Part shown: piece by piece, positions 1-10,337 of the stretch
Position numbering within the stretch: position 1 is the stretch's first letter
How the letters are laid out: every line of letters begins with the position of its first letter
Notes under the pieces: generated by a model
Databases searched by the model: none
Seen by the model: the letters and a program-made list of their open reading frames with translations, nothing else
Told to the model about the DNA's origin: nothing
Source of the DNA: Mortierella sp. BCC40632
Lineage: Eukaryota > Mortierellomycota > Mortierellomycetes > Mortierellales > Mortierellaceae
Direction of reading: 5' to 3'
Length of the DNA stretch: 64,000 nucleotides
Assembly: GCA_011634665.1 (NCBI GenBank)
Contig: WAEK01000004.1
Location: 338,001-402,000 of the forward strand
Made by a program: the position numbers and the translations under genes

Positions 1-2
1 CA

Positions 3-371
3 TTGGTTATAGTTCGGAACTGTCATTTTGCCTCTTGAAATTCGGGACCCACAGCTGCTTATAGTTCGGGATTGTAATCTTCGGGTGCAATCCATATCTT
101 ACTTGTTCTTGATAAATCAAAAGAGAAGACTACGAAGCCATTAATCAAAAGGTTTAAGAGCGAAAGATGATAAGGTAGGGGGTTGAACGGATGCACGCTC
201 ATCAACATTTTTCTCAAGCACTCCTGCCTCGCCTAATAGAGTCGGCCTTTTGGTAAGGGTCTTCTCGTTAAGGCATAGTTTGTCAGCTTAAGCAGTTGTG
301 GATCCAGAATTTTAAGCAGCTGTGGGTCCTGAATTTTAAGAGGCAAGATGGCAGTTCCGAACGATAGCCAA
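3..371. mobile_element. MITE-like short inverted-repeat element
   Basis: The first 60 bases or so reappear as a reverse complement at about 313-371. Both termini read TTGG(T/C)TAT(A/C)GTTCGGAACTG inward, and the match continues with scattered mismatches through a shared stretch ending in CCACAGCTGCTTA. The element is flanked on both sides by the dinucleotide CA and encodes nothing recognisable. This is the structure of a non-autonomous DNA transposon or MITE. The left end sits two bases from the window start, so a longer element cannot be excluded. No superfamily can be assigned. Confidence 0.5.
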
Positions 372-837
372 CACTCGAGACTTCCGAAGTTTAACTTTCT
401 CCCTGCCGCCTCGATAGCAATAGCCTCAACGTCTTGATATCAGCGCTGACATCTTTTCTACATGGAAGAGCGTGTCGCACATCCCCTGCTATTGTCATAA
501 ACAGCATCCTGTTGTACTCATTAAGCCTTTTGTTTGGTAGCCATATCATTTCTGGGTCGTCTCCTACCTTTTCTCTTCTTTCCTTTGGTAGATGGCCTGA
601 AATGTAGTTGTCGCGACACCGCTGATCCGTGACCGGCTAGGTTGGGCATATTTTCACGGTCAGAGTTACCTAGCCTAGCCACAGTCTTTTTTTTTATCCC
701 CTCACTCCCAGCTTTGAAGTTGATTTGCTAATTAGTTGAATTCAATTGGTCAAAGGACCGCCACAGTCTTTTCTCTCCTGTTCTACATTTATTCCTTTTT
801 GTCCATTCAGTCCGTCTTCACAAGCACACAATTCATC
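372..837. other. intergenic region upstream of PPIL2
   Basis: This stretch holds no coding frame I can support. It carries a short T-run near 688 and ends in a pyrimidine-rich, CA-containing leader just before the PPIL2 start codon. It presumably includes the PPIL2 promoter and 5' UTR. Confidence 0.5.
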
Positions 838-3202
838 ATGGGAAAGGGAACAGGTATGGATGCCATCCAGAATCATAGCTGGCCCGTTTGAGTATATACT
901 CAAAATGTTCTTGATTCTGACCGATTCGTTCTCCTGGACATGAACTAGATAAGATGTATATTACCCACTCTGAGTGGAGTAATGAGTTCTCCGAAGGAGG
1001 CATGTCCTTTGGTGGAGTAAGCAAAAAGAAATCGCAAATCTTTCGCCGCCTTCCTTTTGATTGCTGCTCGCTCTCGCTTCAGCCATTCGAACATCCCGTT
1101 TGCACCGAGGATGGCATCATATTTGATCTTGTGTAAGTCAACCAGTTTGTTGGAGTATTTACAAGGAGCTTTCTTCTCCAAAGGGTGCGATCTGATCTGA
1201 ACTCTGTCTTGTCTTCTCTACACTTGTAGGAACATTGTACCATATTTGAAGAAATACAAAACCAACCCTGCAACAGGCGAAAAACTGGATGCCAAGTCCT
1301 TGATCAAACTCAACTTCTTTAAAAACGCCAATGGTATGCACCTGGACTCTGAATCTGAGACGATGGTATTCACATATGACAGGATCTGGTACTCACTATG
1401 GCGCTAAACACCTATTTACATGGAAGGCGAGTATCACTGTCCGATCACGCTGCGTGTCTTCAACGAGAATACGCACATAGTAGCTATCAAGACGTCTGGA
1501 AATGTTTTTGCCTATGATGCTGTTGAAAGGCTTAATATTAAGGCTAAGTTCTGGAAGGACCTTATGACGGATGAAAGCTTCGCACGGAAAGACATCATTA
1601 CAATCCAGGTACAAGAACTTGACAGAGTACTACATCGTACCCAAACTGGATTTACAGCGCGGGGAAGCATGCATACTCTAATACCATCTGTGCTTGGCTC
1701 ATCGATCGCCGCTGTAGGATCCTCATAATCTCCAGAACAGGAATCTCGCAAGCTTTCACTATATTAAGCACGATCTTGCGGCTGTAGATGAGGGTAAAGT
1801 ATTAATTGTCTTGATCTGTTTTTGCTGGCATATAGAGCATGCTTAGATATTTACCTCATTATTCATCATGAACTAGAGGAGGAGAAGAAGAAGCGGGACC
1901 CACTGAATAATATCAACCAACTTGGATCCACGGCCAAAGTTCTATCACAGTTGAAAGCTAGTAGTCTCGAAAAATCTGCGTCGAAAAAGAGTCAAGAGGA
2001 GACAAAATCTCAAGGGGATTCAACAAACAAAGCTATGAAAGCAATGTCGAATAAGCCTGCTCTCCCTTATAATGCAGCATCCTTCACAACCGGTCGCGCC
2101 AGCGCCTCTCTAACATCAACTGCTGTATCGGTGTCCACTGTTGATGAGCGTGCTCTACTCAGTCATGAAGAGTACATGTTTCCGCTCATTAAAGCTAAAG
2201 GCTATGGTAGCATCGTCACCAATTTTGGAAAGCTGAATGTGGAGCTATTCTGTGATCAGGTACTTGGAATAGGATGGACTGAGAGCTACCAAACAGGTTT
2301 TATAATATTCAAGCAAGTGTTCAAAAGATTGACCTGCTCTTTATTTCATTGTCATGGGCATTTCACTCACTCTATTAGACCCCACGGACTTGCTATAACT
2401 TCATTATGCTCGCAAAGTCTGGATACTATAAAAACGTCAAGTTCCATCGCAAGATCAAAAACTTTATGATCCAAGGAGGCGATCCAACTGGAACAGGAAG
2501 AGGTGGGGAGTCGTTCTGGAAAGAAAACTTCAAGGATGAGATCAAGGGCAAACTGTCGCACAATGCACGCGGTATCCTTAGCATGGCAAACAAGGGTCCG
2601 AACACGAATTCTTCTCAATTGTAAGCTCATTGCTATTGTGTATGAAAGAGGCTTTTGCTTTAGTCATTATTGCTGGTAAATCTCATTTTTGATGTATTCC
2701 TTTACTCTTCCCTGGCAGCTTCATCACTTTCAAACCATGTGTACACCTCGATGGCAAACACACAGTCTTTGGGAAGGTGGTTGGAGGAATGGACGTTTTG
2801 GACAAGCTAGAATTGGTTCCAACAGATGAAAACACAGATACTCCGATTTCGCCACCAGGTATCATGATGCAGGACATTGCGATATTTGTGGACCCATACC
2901 AGACATTCACAGAGCGATTGGAGCGAAAGCGTAAGTATGAAGAAGAAGAAAAACTGAACCCTAAGAAAGAGAACCCGCTCGATAATACAACATGGTTTGG
3001 GCCTACTATCAAGCGAGATGTGGATGGCACGGGCACTGTCGGTAATGGTGTAGGAAAGTACCTGGCAGTCGCAATGGCTAAACAAGATGCAGGAAGTGAC
3101 GCTGGAAAAAAGGGAAAAGATAGCTCTGAAGACAGCCCCGCTGAACCAGCAAAGAAGAAGAAGTCGATGGCTCGAGGATTTGGGGATTTTAGCTCGTGGT
3201 AA
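838..3202 (+). CDS. PPIL2: PPIL2/Cyp60-type U-box peptidyl-prolyl isomerase
   Basis: Spliced exons 838-853, 949-1132, 1230-1333, 1427-1608, 1718-1793, 1877-2259, 2379-2620 and 2719-3202 give an open 556-residue protein; all seven introns are GT-AG and phase-consistent. The N-terminus ([15 protein letters not shown]) and a U-box with [21 protein letters not shown], followed by NIVPYLKKY, match the PPIL2 family. A central lysine-rich linker leads to a cyclophilin domain with [34 protein letters not shown] and FGKVVGG. The protein ends in the family signature RGFGDFSSW. Known orthologues are nuclear, associate with the spliceosome and combine a U-box E3 ligase-like fold with a cyclophilin fold. 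The length is close to that of the human protein (about 520-530 aa). Whether the isomerase is active is not shown here. Confidence 0.95.
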
Positions 3203-3758
3203 TGTCAATAAAGAGCCAAAGGAAAATGAAATCGATAGAGCACCTCAAGCCTATTTAGGCTTCTATCTTGACTCCCTTCAATCATAGGCTGATTTGTTGT
3301 CATAGCTAATAAAAGGCACTCACGCTCAGGATGCCTCCACACCACTGCCAAATGTTGGATTATCAAAAGACAAGTAGGTGGAAAAAATTTATCTGTGCTA
3401 CACATTTGATGGCAATAGGGATGGTATGTTGTGAGAAGTGTGATACTACCGTACTCTGCCAAGGCTGCCAGCTTGAGGGACTGTAACAGTATTAGATTTC
3501 CCACATTCCATTGCATATCCAATTGACTGTCTTAGCAGAGTTTATAAATGACTTTGGGAATCCGCCTCAAGGCGCTGAAGCGTCGTCCTCACTATACTCT
3601 CCTCCTTTCCTGTTGCAAATTTGAATCTTCAAATTGATGAACATCCTCCTCATAGAAAATACTCATCTTTTAGCTCTAGTACTATCGTCTTTGCTAACAG
3701 GTAGAGTCTTTTCCATCACAACACTTACACTCTATTGACTACACTAGTCGCACCCACC
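3203..3758. other. intergenic region
   Basis: This region holds the PPIL2 3' UTR and then the likely promoter and leader of the short exon starting at 3759. An AATAAA-like element (TAATAAAAGG) lies near 3307. I see no supported gene. Confidence 0.4.
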
Positions 3759-4035
3759 ATGACTTCCGAAAGGGCTATCTCAACGTGTAAGTTTTATCCA
3801 GCAAGTTGAACTGCCCGAAACCAATAACCTTGCACTTGATGTGGATTTTTTTAACCGCCATACTTTGCAGAAGACTAACCACCGTACTTGGCTTTCACTA
3901 ATCTACCGTACTCTTACTATTTTCCACGGCCATACAGATCTCGTGCAGTACCACTTCTATCCATTCAAACTGATATCTTTTTTTTTTCTAGTGCTTGGCA
4001 AGGGGAAGGGATTGAATGCCTATACGGTGGAGTGA
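3759..4035 (+). pseudogene. possible truncated gene 5' end beside the palindrome
   Basis: An ATG at 3759 opens MTSERAIST and is followed by a good donor (GTAAGT at 3787). A pyrimidine tract and TAG at 3991 then open a phase-compatible exon reading LLGKGKGLNAYTVE. The frame stops at 4035 unless the GTGAGA at 4032 is used as another donor. No continuation is visible before the repeat complex begins at 4171, and none on its far side after 26051. I do not recognise the family. It could be the 5' end of a gene broken by the rearrangement, a very small peptide gene, or chance. It is supported only by splice-site quality and frame. Confidence 0.3.
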
Positions 4036-4170
4036 GAAGCCAGACTACAGGTTAGTATGGATAAATCGAGTTTAGAAAGAGAGAAGTATGAAGGAGATAT
4101 GAAAGAAGGTAAGTAAGAGAAGAGAAGTTTATTTGTAGGAGCAGATGACCTTTTTTTTTTTTATTATTAT

Positions 4171-4688
4171 TTTATTATTTTATTTTTTGCCTGGCTAGAG
4201 ATTCTTTGCGTTTAGTTTTGAACAACCATAGGGATTTTCAGGGAAAGGAAGAAAGGATGAAGGAGAAGAGGAAGGAGGGGTGGGGGGAGGCGACAACGAC
4301 AGGGGCAGGAAGAGGAGGGGGGGGAGGAAGAGAAAGAGAAAAAGAGAAAAAGAAAAGTGATCTGCAGACGTTTAAAGCGAGAAGAGGAGCCGACAAAAAA
4401 GGAGGGTGGTTTAGTCTGAAAAATAGACAGGAACTATCGGTTAGATCGAGCTGGCAACTACAGTAGCTTCGTCTGAAAAAGAAAAAAAAAAAAAGTGAAA
4501 AGTACAGAGGATTTGGAGGGAGAAGTGCTGGCCGAGAGGCAGAGGAACACTTGGCAAAAAAAAAAAAAAAGTGGATCCGAGCGGATCAGGCAAAAGATAA
4601 GCGCCCAATGTGGGGGTCGAACCCACAACCTTGAGATTAAGAGTCTCACGCTCTACCGATTGAGCTAACCGGGCTTTGTTGCTTGGAG
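4171..4688. repeat. palindrome left arm, outer segment
   Basis: This segment is the reverse complement of about 25530-26051, with small length differences in A/T and purine runs. Homology starts inside an AT-rich microsatellite (TTTATTATTTTATTTTTTGC), includes a purine-rich tract at 4240-4370 and the tRNA-Lys gene, and is cut at 4688 by element A. The arm resumes at 15977-15981. Confidence 0.9.
4602..4674 (-). tRNA. tRNA-Lys(CUU), left-arm copy
   Basis: The minus strand gives a 73-nt cloverleaf starting GCCCGGTTAGCTCAATCGG, with anticodon stem-loop GAGACTCTTAATCTC (anticodon CTT), a TTCGA T-loop and a 3' stem ending ATTGGGC plus discriminator G. The A box (TAGCTCAATCGG) and B box (GGTTCGACCCC) are intact, and a TTTT terminator follows shortly downstream. 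There is no intron. It is identical to the copy at 25542-25614, and both are transcribed outward from the palindrome. The LTR of element A begins 14 bases upstream of the mature 5' end, so any upstream Pol III initiation signals are now retroelement sequence. Confidence 0.95.
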
Positions 4689-5479
4689 TGTCGGGAGGTC
4701 GAGTGCGTGTCGTCCGTAAGCCGCATCGACTCCATGACGTCACCGTATCCTAGACGCAGACCTAGGCCAGCCTCGACCACGTCTAGTGTCGCCGCTGCGG
4801 CGTAGAGGACCAGCACAGGGGGAAAGAGCTCGCACTACTTGGCAGGCAGGTGTGTGAAACCTATTGGGAAAGGGGATTGCCAGCATAGAAGAGGGAAACA
4901 TAATGATCACGACGCGTATCACCGTTCTATAGAGAGAGAACAAGGCAAGAGAAAAGACTCGCAAATGAACAATATCTAGCTACAGGATCGCACCCCCGGG
5001 GCGGGCGGACGAGTGGACCTGCTCCAGACGGTAAGTATTCACAAACGGATCGGGAAAATAAAAGGAAGAAAACAAAAACTGTCTTTATTGTCTGGTGTCG
5101 AGGGACACCATTTATACCCCCAGGCCCAGGGGCCAGAAGATCGCCCAGTCGTATTTACTACACCACACCGCCCCGGTACCCAACCCCTAGCCCCTACAGT
5201 CCCCGCACCACCCCAATAGCCCCGAAGACATCCTGACCATGGCACCACACGATATTCCCCTAACCAATACACTCCCCTAGCCCAGACCCATCCATGTCCA
5301 CCCCCCCCTCTTCTATTTAAGCCAAGAGCTTCGCTTAATAAAAACCTCGGTTAGCAACCCATATCAAAATCTTACAAATACTTCTCTTGCCACACTTCCC
5401 ACCTTCCCATCCTTCTCCATCCCACTACCTTCAAATCACACTATATCTTAAGACCACGTAGCCAGATTTTCTTGTTACA
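4689..5479 (+). repeat. 5' LTR of element A
   Basis: This 791-bp LTR begins TGTCGGGAGG and ends CTTGTTACA. A TATA-like TATTTAAG near 5324 and AATAAA near 5338 mark a likely U3/R region. Relative to the 3' LTR it contains about 378 extra bases (roughly 4793-5170). Confidence 0.9.
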
Positions 5480-5666
5480 GATTTGGTGATCTACGCAGGG
5501 GGTCTTCTACGCAAAGACAGCTCTCTGATTTCCACTCAAAATCCTGATTCGCAGCACCCGTCCTTGGACCATCCACAAATTTTTGAATCCAAACCCTATT
5601 TTTTTTTGCGCACCTTATCTTTATTTCCCCACACTCCTTTTTCTGTACCCCCCCAAAAAAAAAAAT

Positions 5667-6404
5667 ATGCCTTCTCAACCCGCCTCAAGCTCGAGCCCGT
5701 CTGGCTCCGAGAGCACGATCCAGCCCGTGACCCCAGCCGCGCCCGCCCAGTCAAGCCCAACGAACCTTCGTGAACGAGTCCTGGCTACCCCCCGAGAGTA
5801 CCGCCCCGACGACGACCCCATCGCCTGGCTCAGTCATTTTGAAGCCATTGCCCGCGGCAATAATTGGGTTGGTCAAGCCAAGCTCAACGCCCTCGGTGTC
5901 TATCTGAAAGGTACCGCCCAGCTATGGTATGAAGCCAACCATGGCAAGTGGATCACGTTCGAGGGGTTCAAGAAAGAGTTCACCAACCGCTACCACACCC
6001 ATGCGATTATGGCCGCCGCCGGTCGAAGCCCGTTCTTACCGCCAACGATCGGACCAAACCGTCGAAGAAGTCATTGTCGACATGAACAGAATCTTCAACG
6101 CAGGCTGTATCGTCGACGATTTCGCCCAACGCACGTTCTTCGCCACCGCACTATTGCCTGAGATCAGAGCTGTAGTATTGCGAGGAGAACCCGACACCTA
6201 CGAGAAGATGTGCGACCTTGCCAGCAAAGAAGGACAAGTACTCGCCGCTGTAAACGCTCACGAACGTTACCACCCCTTGGCCGGAATCAATTCACTGCCA
6301 CGAGGTTTCCCCGACCCCGAGCTGGAAACACTTTCCCGACAAGTGCAAGCCATGAGCGTCAACCTCATGGAGCACTCGAACGTCCTGAACCGAATGCAAC
6401 ACGG
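5667..6404 (+). pseudogene. element A gag, N-terminal part (interrupted)
   Basis: From the ATG at 5667 a capsid-like Gag reads through TPREYRPDDDPIAWLSHFEA, LKGTAQLWYEANHG and FKKEFTNRYHTHA. This is the W-plus-hydrophobic pattern of Ty3/gypsy capsids. Near 6000-6025 the homologous reading moves to another frame (SDQTVEEVIVDMNRIFNAG), so there is an indel. The frame then runs to MQHG, where element B is inserted at 6405; it resumes in phase at 11452. The gene is disabled by both the indel and the insertion. Confidence 0.85.
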
Positions 6405-6474
6405 TGCAACAGTAAGGGGTCAGAAGAGCTGCTGTTTATTAGAGGGGGAGGGAGGGTCTATTTATACTGGTACA
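6405..6474 (-). repeat. 3' LTR of element B (70 bp)
   Basis: On the minus strand it starts TGTACCAG and ends CTGTTGCA. It contains TATAAATA (6459-6466) and AATAAA (6435-6440) only about 25 bases apart. It is identical to 11382-11451. Confidence 0.92.
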
Positions 6475-6486
6475 CCTTTCCCTTTT
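6475..6486 (-). other. polypurine tract of element B
   Basis: On the minus strand AAAAGGGAAAGG directly abuts the TG of the 3' LTR. This is the expected plus-strand primer. It also touches the stop codon of the chromodomain frame, so there is essentially no 3' non-coding spacer. Confidence 0.8.
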
Positions 6487-7975
6487 AAAAATCCAACCCA
6501 TTATCTTTTTTAAATTTTTCTACTAGATCGGGGCAATGCTCTAGGTTCTTGACTGGTTCCCAGGTATCGTCTTCTCTAGTGTATCCCTTCCAGCGAACTA
6601 GGAATTGGTGTTGCCTCCTGTGCCTTCGGTACTCCAACACTTCTTCTACCTCGTACTCCTCTTCGCCGTCGACTATCTCGGGGTCAGGTCGTGGAGGAGT
6701 CCTAGCTCCAAGGTCCTCTGGTGAAGGGTGGTAGTGTCTGAACCTGTCCACATGGAAGACATCGTGGATTTTCATGGCAGGAGGCAGTTCAACCTTGAAA
6801 GTAACAGGTGAGTGCTTTTCCAGGAGGGGAATGGTCCAAAAAGCGCTGTTGCAGCTTTTTCGATGATCTTGTGCTGTATGCTGGGATGGTGATGTTCTCT
6901 GCGTTCAGCATGATCATATCACCAACTTTGTAGTCATGGTCCACACGCTTTGTATTTGCATTCCACTCCTGGTTCTCTTGTGCCAAACGGATATTTTCCT
7001 GGGCTATTTGGAGGCTGGAGGACTGAGCGTTGACAAAGTCATCCACACTTGGTACACTGGTTTCCGTAGGTTGGAGAAGAGATGAGGGGAGTCTAGGGTG
7101 GTAGCCCATGGTCAAGAAGAAGGGCGAGTATCCAGTGGTAGGGTTGACCGAGTTGTTGTATGCAAATTCGGCAGCAGACAAAAAAAGAGGTCCCAGTTGG
7201 TCTGCTTTTGATCGACAAATGCTCGTAGTATTGATGAGAGTGTCCTAATTGCTCGCTCCGACTGTCCATCTGTCTGGGGGTGGAAAGCTGTCGACATAGC
7301 CAACTTAACATTCATGAGCTTGTGCAGTTCCTGCCAGAAGTGACTGCAGAACTTGGTGTCGCGGTCTGAGACAATGGTCGTAGGCATCCCGTGTAGTCTG
7401 AATATATTGTCGAAAAATATCCTTGCAGTGTCGGCTGCTGTATCCGTAGTCTTACAAGGGGCAAAGTGGACTTGCTTCGACAATTTATCAACAAATACTG
7501 CGATTGCGTCATATCCTCGAGGAGTCTTGGGTAGATTAACTGCAAAGTCCATTGTCACGGTTTCCCATCGTTGTCCGGGTACTGTCAAGGGTTGGAGTAG
7601 TCCTACTGGTCGATGGTTGCTAGGCTTATTGCGCTGACAGCTCTCACACGATTGCACATAAAGCCTGGTGTCCCTCGCGATCTTGGGCCAGAAGGCAATC
7701 CTTCTTATCTTGTCATATGTCTTGTCGAATCCCAAGTGTCCTGCTATGGCAGAGTCGTGGGCATCATGCAATAGATCGAGACGAATGTCAGCTTTGCGAG
7801 GAATACATAGCAAGGTGTCACCCCGGCGTAAAACATAAAGCAAATCCTTCTTCAGATGGTAGCGTGGGGGTGGACTTCCCTGGAGGCAGCTTTCATAGAT
7901 CGACTTCAGACAAGGATCGGTCATATAGCCTTCTATCAGGCGCTGCCTAATACCTGGGTCAAGCGAGACCTCCAC
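6485..7975 (-). pseudogene. element B integrase and C-terminal chromodomain
   Basis: The frame at 7112-7975 holds the integrase. It has an HHCC zinc-binding module (H near LLHDAHDSAIAGHLGF, then SCESCQRNK) and the catalytic core with TMDFAVNLP, VSDRDTKF and FHPQTDGQSERA, giving D, D and E at the usual spacing. The reading then shifts frame near 7112-7180 into YHPRLPSSLL and the C-terminal region. It shifts again near 6785-6900 into MKIHDVFHVDRFRHYHP, followed by a chromodomain (EYEVEEVLEYRRHRRQ, FLVRWKGY, DDTWEPVKNL). Chromodomains direct chromovirus integration toward marked chromatin in known cases. The frame breaks make this copy defective as read. Confidence 0.9.
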
Positions 7976-7979
7976 TGAA

Positions 7980-9330
7980 TTAATTGTACAGGGCGGGCCA
8001 TTTTTTTAGATCGGGGCGTCGTGATAGAGCATCAGGAACAATGTTGTCGGCTCCACGCTTATAGCGGAATTGGAAATCATACTCTTGTAATAGCTCCATC
8101 CATCGGGCCTGTCTTTTGGTGAGTTTGGGCTGGGTTGGAAAGTGGCGGAGAGTGGCGTGATCGGTGTTGACAGTGAACTTCTTTCCATCCAAATAATAGC
8201 GCCAAGTTCTAAGTGCATGGACAACGGCCAATAGCTCCTGTTCATGTGTTGGATAATTGCGTTCGGCAGAGTTCATTTTCTTTGAGGTGAAGGCAACTGG
8301 TCTCCATTGTCCTGAATCGTCCTTTTGGAGTAATACGGCTGCCACGGCGAATCCAGAAGCGTCAGTTTCCACAATGGTTGCGCGATCAGGGTCGTAAATA
8401 ATGAGAACTGGTGCTTTAGTCATGACGTCTTTGAGCGAGAGGAAAGCCTTGTTCTCCTCATCTCCCCACTTGAACGGTTTTCCTTCTCCGAGTAGTGCTG
8501 TTAGTGGTAGAGCAATGTCAGCAAAACCCTTTGATGTATTGCTGATAAAACTGAGCAAGACCAATGAACTGTTGTACGTCTTTCTGCTTCTCAGGGGTAG
8601 GCCATTCCTGGATAGCCTTGATCAAACCACCGTTGGGCTTGATACCGTCCTTGGAGATGATATGGCCGAGGAACTCGGTCTCTTCTTGAAGGAATGAACA
8701 TTTGCTGAGCTTTGCATAAAAGTCTATTCTTGCGGAGTAATTCAAGGACTTTTCGGATGTGTTCTAGGTGGTCTTCTTTTGTCTTGGAGAATATTAGAAT
8801 GTCGTCAAGATAAATAACAATGCATTTGTCGAGAAGTGGGTCCATAGCCTTTCGCATCATTGCCGAGAAAGCAGCAGGGGCGTTGGTCAATCCAAAAGGA
8901 ATAACATTAAATTCAAAGTGGCCATATCTGCATCGGAAAGCCGTCTTGTGCGTATGAGGGCCATAGATGCGCTGTTGGTGATAGCCAGACATTAGATCCA
9001 GCTTGGTAAAAGTACTTGGCAGTCTCGGATCCTATCGATGAGCTCATCGATGCGTGGAAGAGGGTGCCTGTTTTTCTTTTTGTGATACGGTTCAATCCCC
9101 GGTAGTCGACACACATACGCAATGTACCTTCTTTTTCTTCTTCACAAAAAGGACAGGGGCACCATATGGAGAAGTACTTGGCTTGATGAATCCCTTTTTC
9201 AATAGCTCATCAAGTTGCTTACGAAGCTCATCCAGTTCGGCAATTGAAAGACGAATAACAGGTCGAACAGGGGGTCGGCTGTTGGGTCAGTCTCGATGTG
9301 CATTTCGTCGCCTCTGTCCGGTGGGAGGCC
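7980..9330 (-). pseudogene. element B reverse transcriptase and RNase H
   Basis: Reading from high to low coordinates, the RT opens around KKGFIKPSTSPYGAPVLFVK, continues with MCVDYRGLN, FRCRYGHFEFNVIPFGLTNA and the catalytic IYLDDILIFSK, then the thumb FLGHIISKDGIKPN. RNase H lies at 7980-8564 with the intact ETDASGFAVAAVL, NYPTHEQELLAVVHALRTWR and TVNTDHATLRHF segments. At least three frame changes occur, near 9065-9080, 8700 and 8540. The one near 9070 is in an A-rich run (CAAAAAGAAAAACA on the minus strand). The catalytic YLDD and RNase H acidic residues are preserved. Confidence 0.9.
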
Positions 9331-9642
9331 ATCAGGAAGTGTTTTTGGGAAACACGTCGGAGTACTCTTCCAGGATCGGGGTCACTTCAGGAGGTGTCTC
9401 TTTTTCTGCCTCATTGGGAGCGAGGTTGACCAGTGCCATAAATACCTCACTTCCTGGTTGGGTCATCATGGAGTGGAAGTTGATGGGGCTCAAGACAAAT
9501 TCATCGGTGGTACGGGTAAGTGATGGGGCGTCTGACTCCGAACAGCACCAGAATACCTTATTGCCATTGTGTCGGAAGTGTAAGTCGTTTGTCTGCCAGT
9601 TGATACGGGGGTTGATCCGTGTGAGCCAAGGTTTTCCGAGGA

Positions 9643-10237
9643 TTAAGTCGTACTTTGATAACTTGTATTCGATTGCATCGATGAAGTCATCATACTTGTC
9701 TCTTTGTAGTTGAATAGTGCATGCATTCGCCGCGAATGATGCAGAGCCGTTTGGGAGGACAATAGGGATAGGGTCGATTGAGGTGGTGGGAATGGAGTGT
9801 TTCTTTCTGAAAAAGAGTAGCTGATGACATTACCTTCAGCACCACCGTCGATCAATATTTTTGCTGGGTGACCATTCACAGAGCCAATGAATGTCAGCAG
9901 AGTCCGTTCTGCGTCCTTGAGAGACAAAGAACAAAAGCTTAATCTTTTTCGGCTTTTTGATTTCTTTTGTATCCTTGGAGGGAGAGTCTAAAGACGAGGG
10001 AGCAAGTGGGTCCAGGTCCACCGTCGCACACGAGTTTGTCTTCTCACTGACAAAGTCAGATTGAGGGTCCGAAAACATGTGGTCAGGGGTTGGGGGTAGG
10101 TCAGGGTCTTTCTTACATAATAGGGGAGTTTCAATAGGAGGAGTGGGTAGTGAGGTGGAGTGGGTACAAACAATTTTATTCTCCGTATTTTTAATACTTA
10201 ACTCTAGACTACTTGCACTCCCCCTGTCCAGAGACAA
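9643..10237 (-). pseudogene. element B Gag-Pol junction and aspartic protease
   Basis: The segment at about 9840-9900 reads TFIGSVNGHPAKILIDGGAEGN, a retroviral-type aspartic protease active-site region. The motif is D-G-G-A rather than the usual D-(S/T)-G-A. Upstream (9950-10237) is an acidic, serine- and proline-rich linker between Gag and protease in another frame, and downstream the frame breaks near 9800. The start and end of the protease cannot be set without a full-length relative. Confidence 0.7.
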
Positions 10238-10337
10238 GGAGGAGGGAGCTTCAGCGGCCGGGTCCTGGACTAATCCCGGTCGCTCGAGGCTTTTCCCGAC
10301 TCCGCGGAGCCGGTGCCCTCATCGGTCGCTATGTTAT

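Noticed and set aside
9054..9713. A 219-aa plus-strand frame overlapping element B RT
   Set aside because: It is the antisense shadow of the retroelement pol gene; the minus strand carries the conserved RT motifs.
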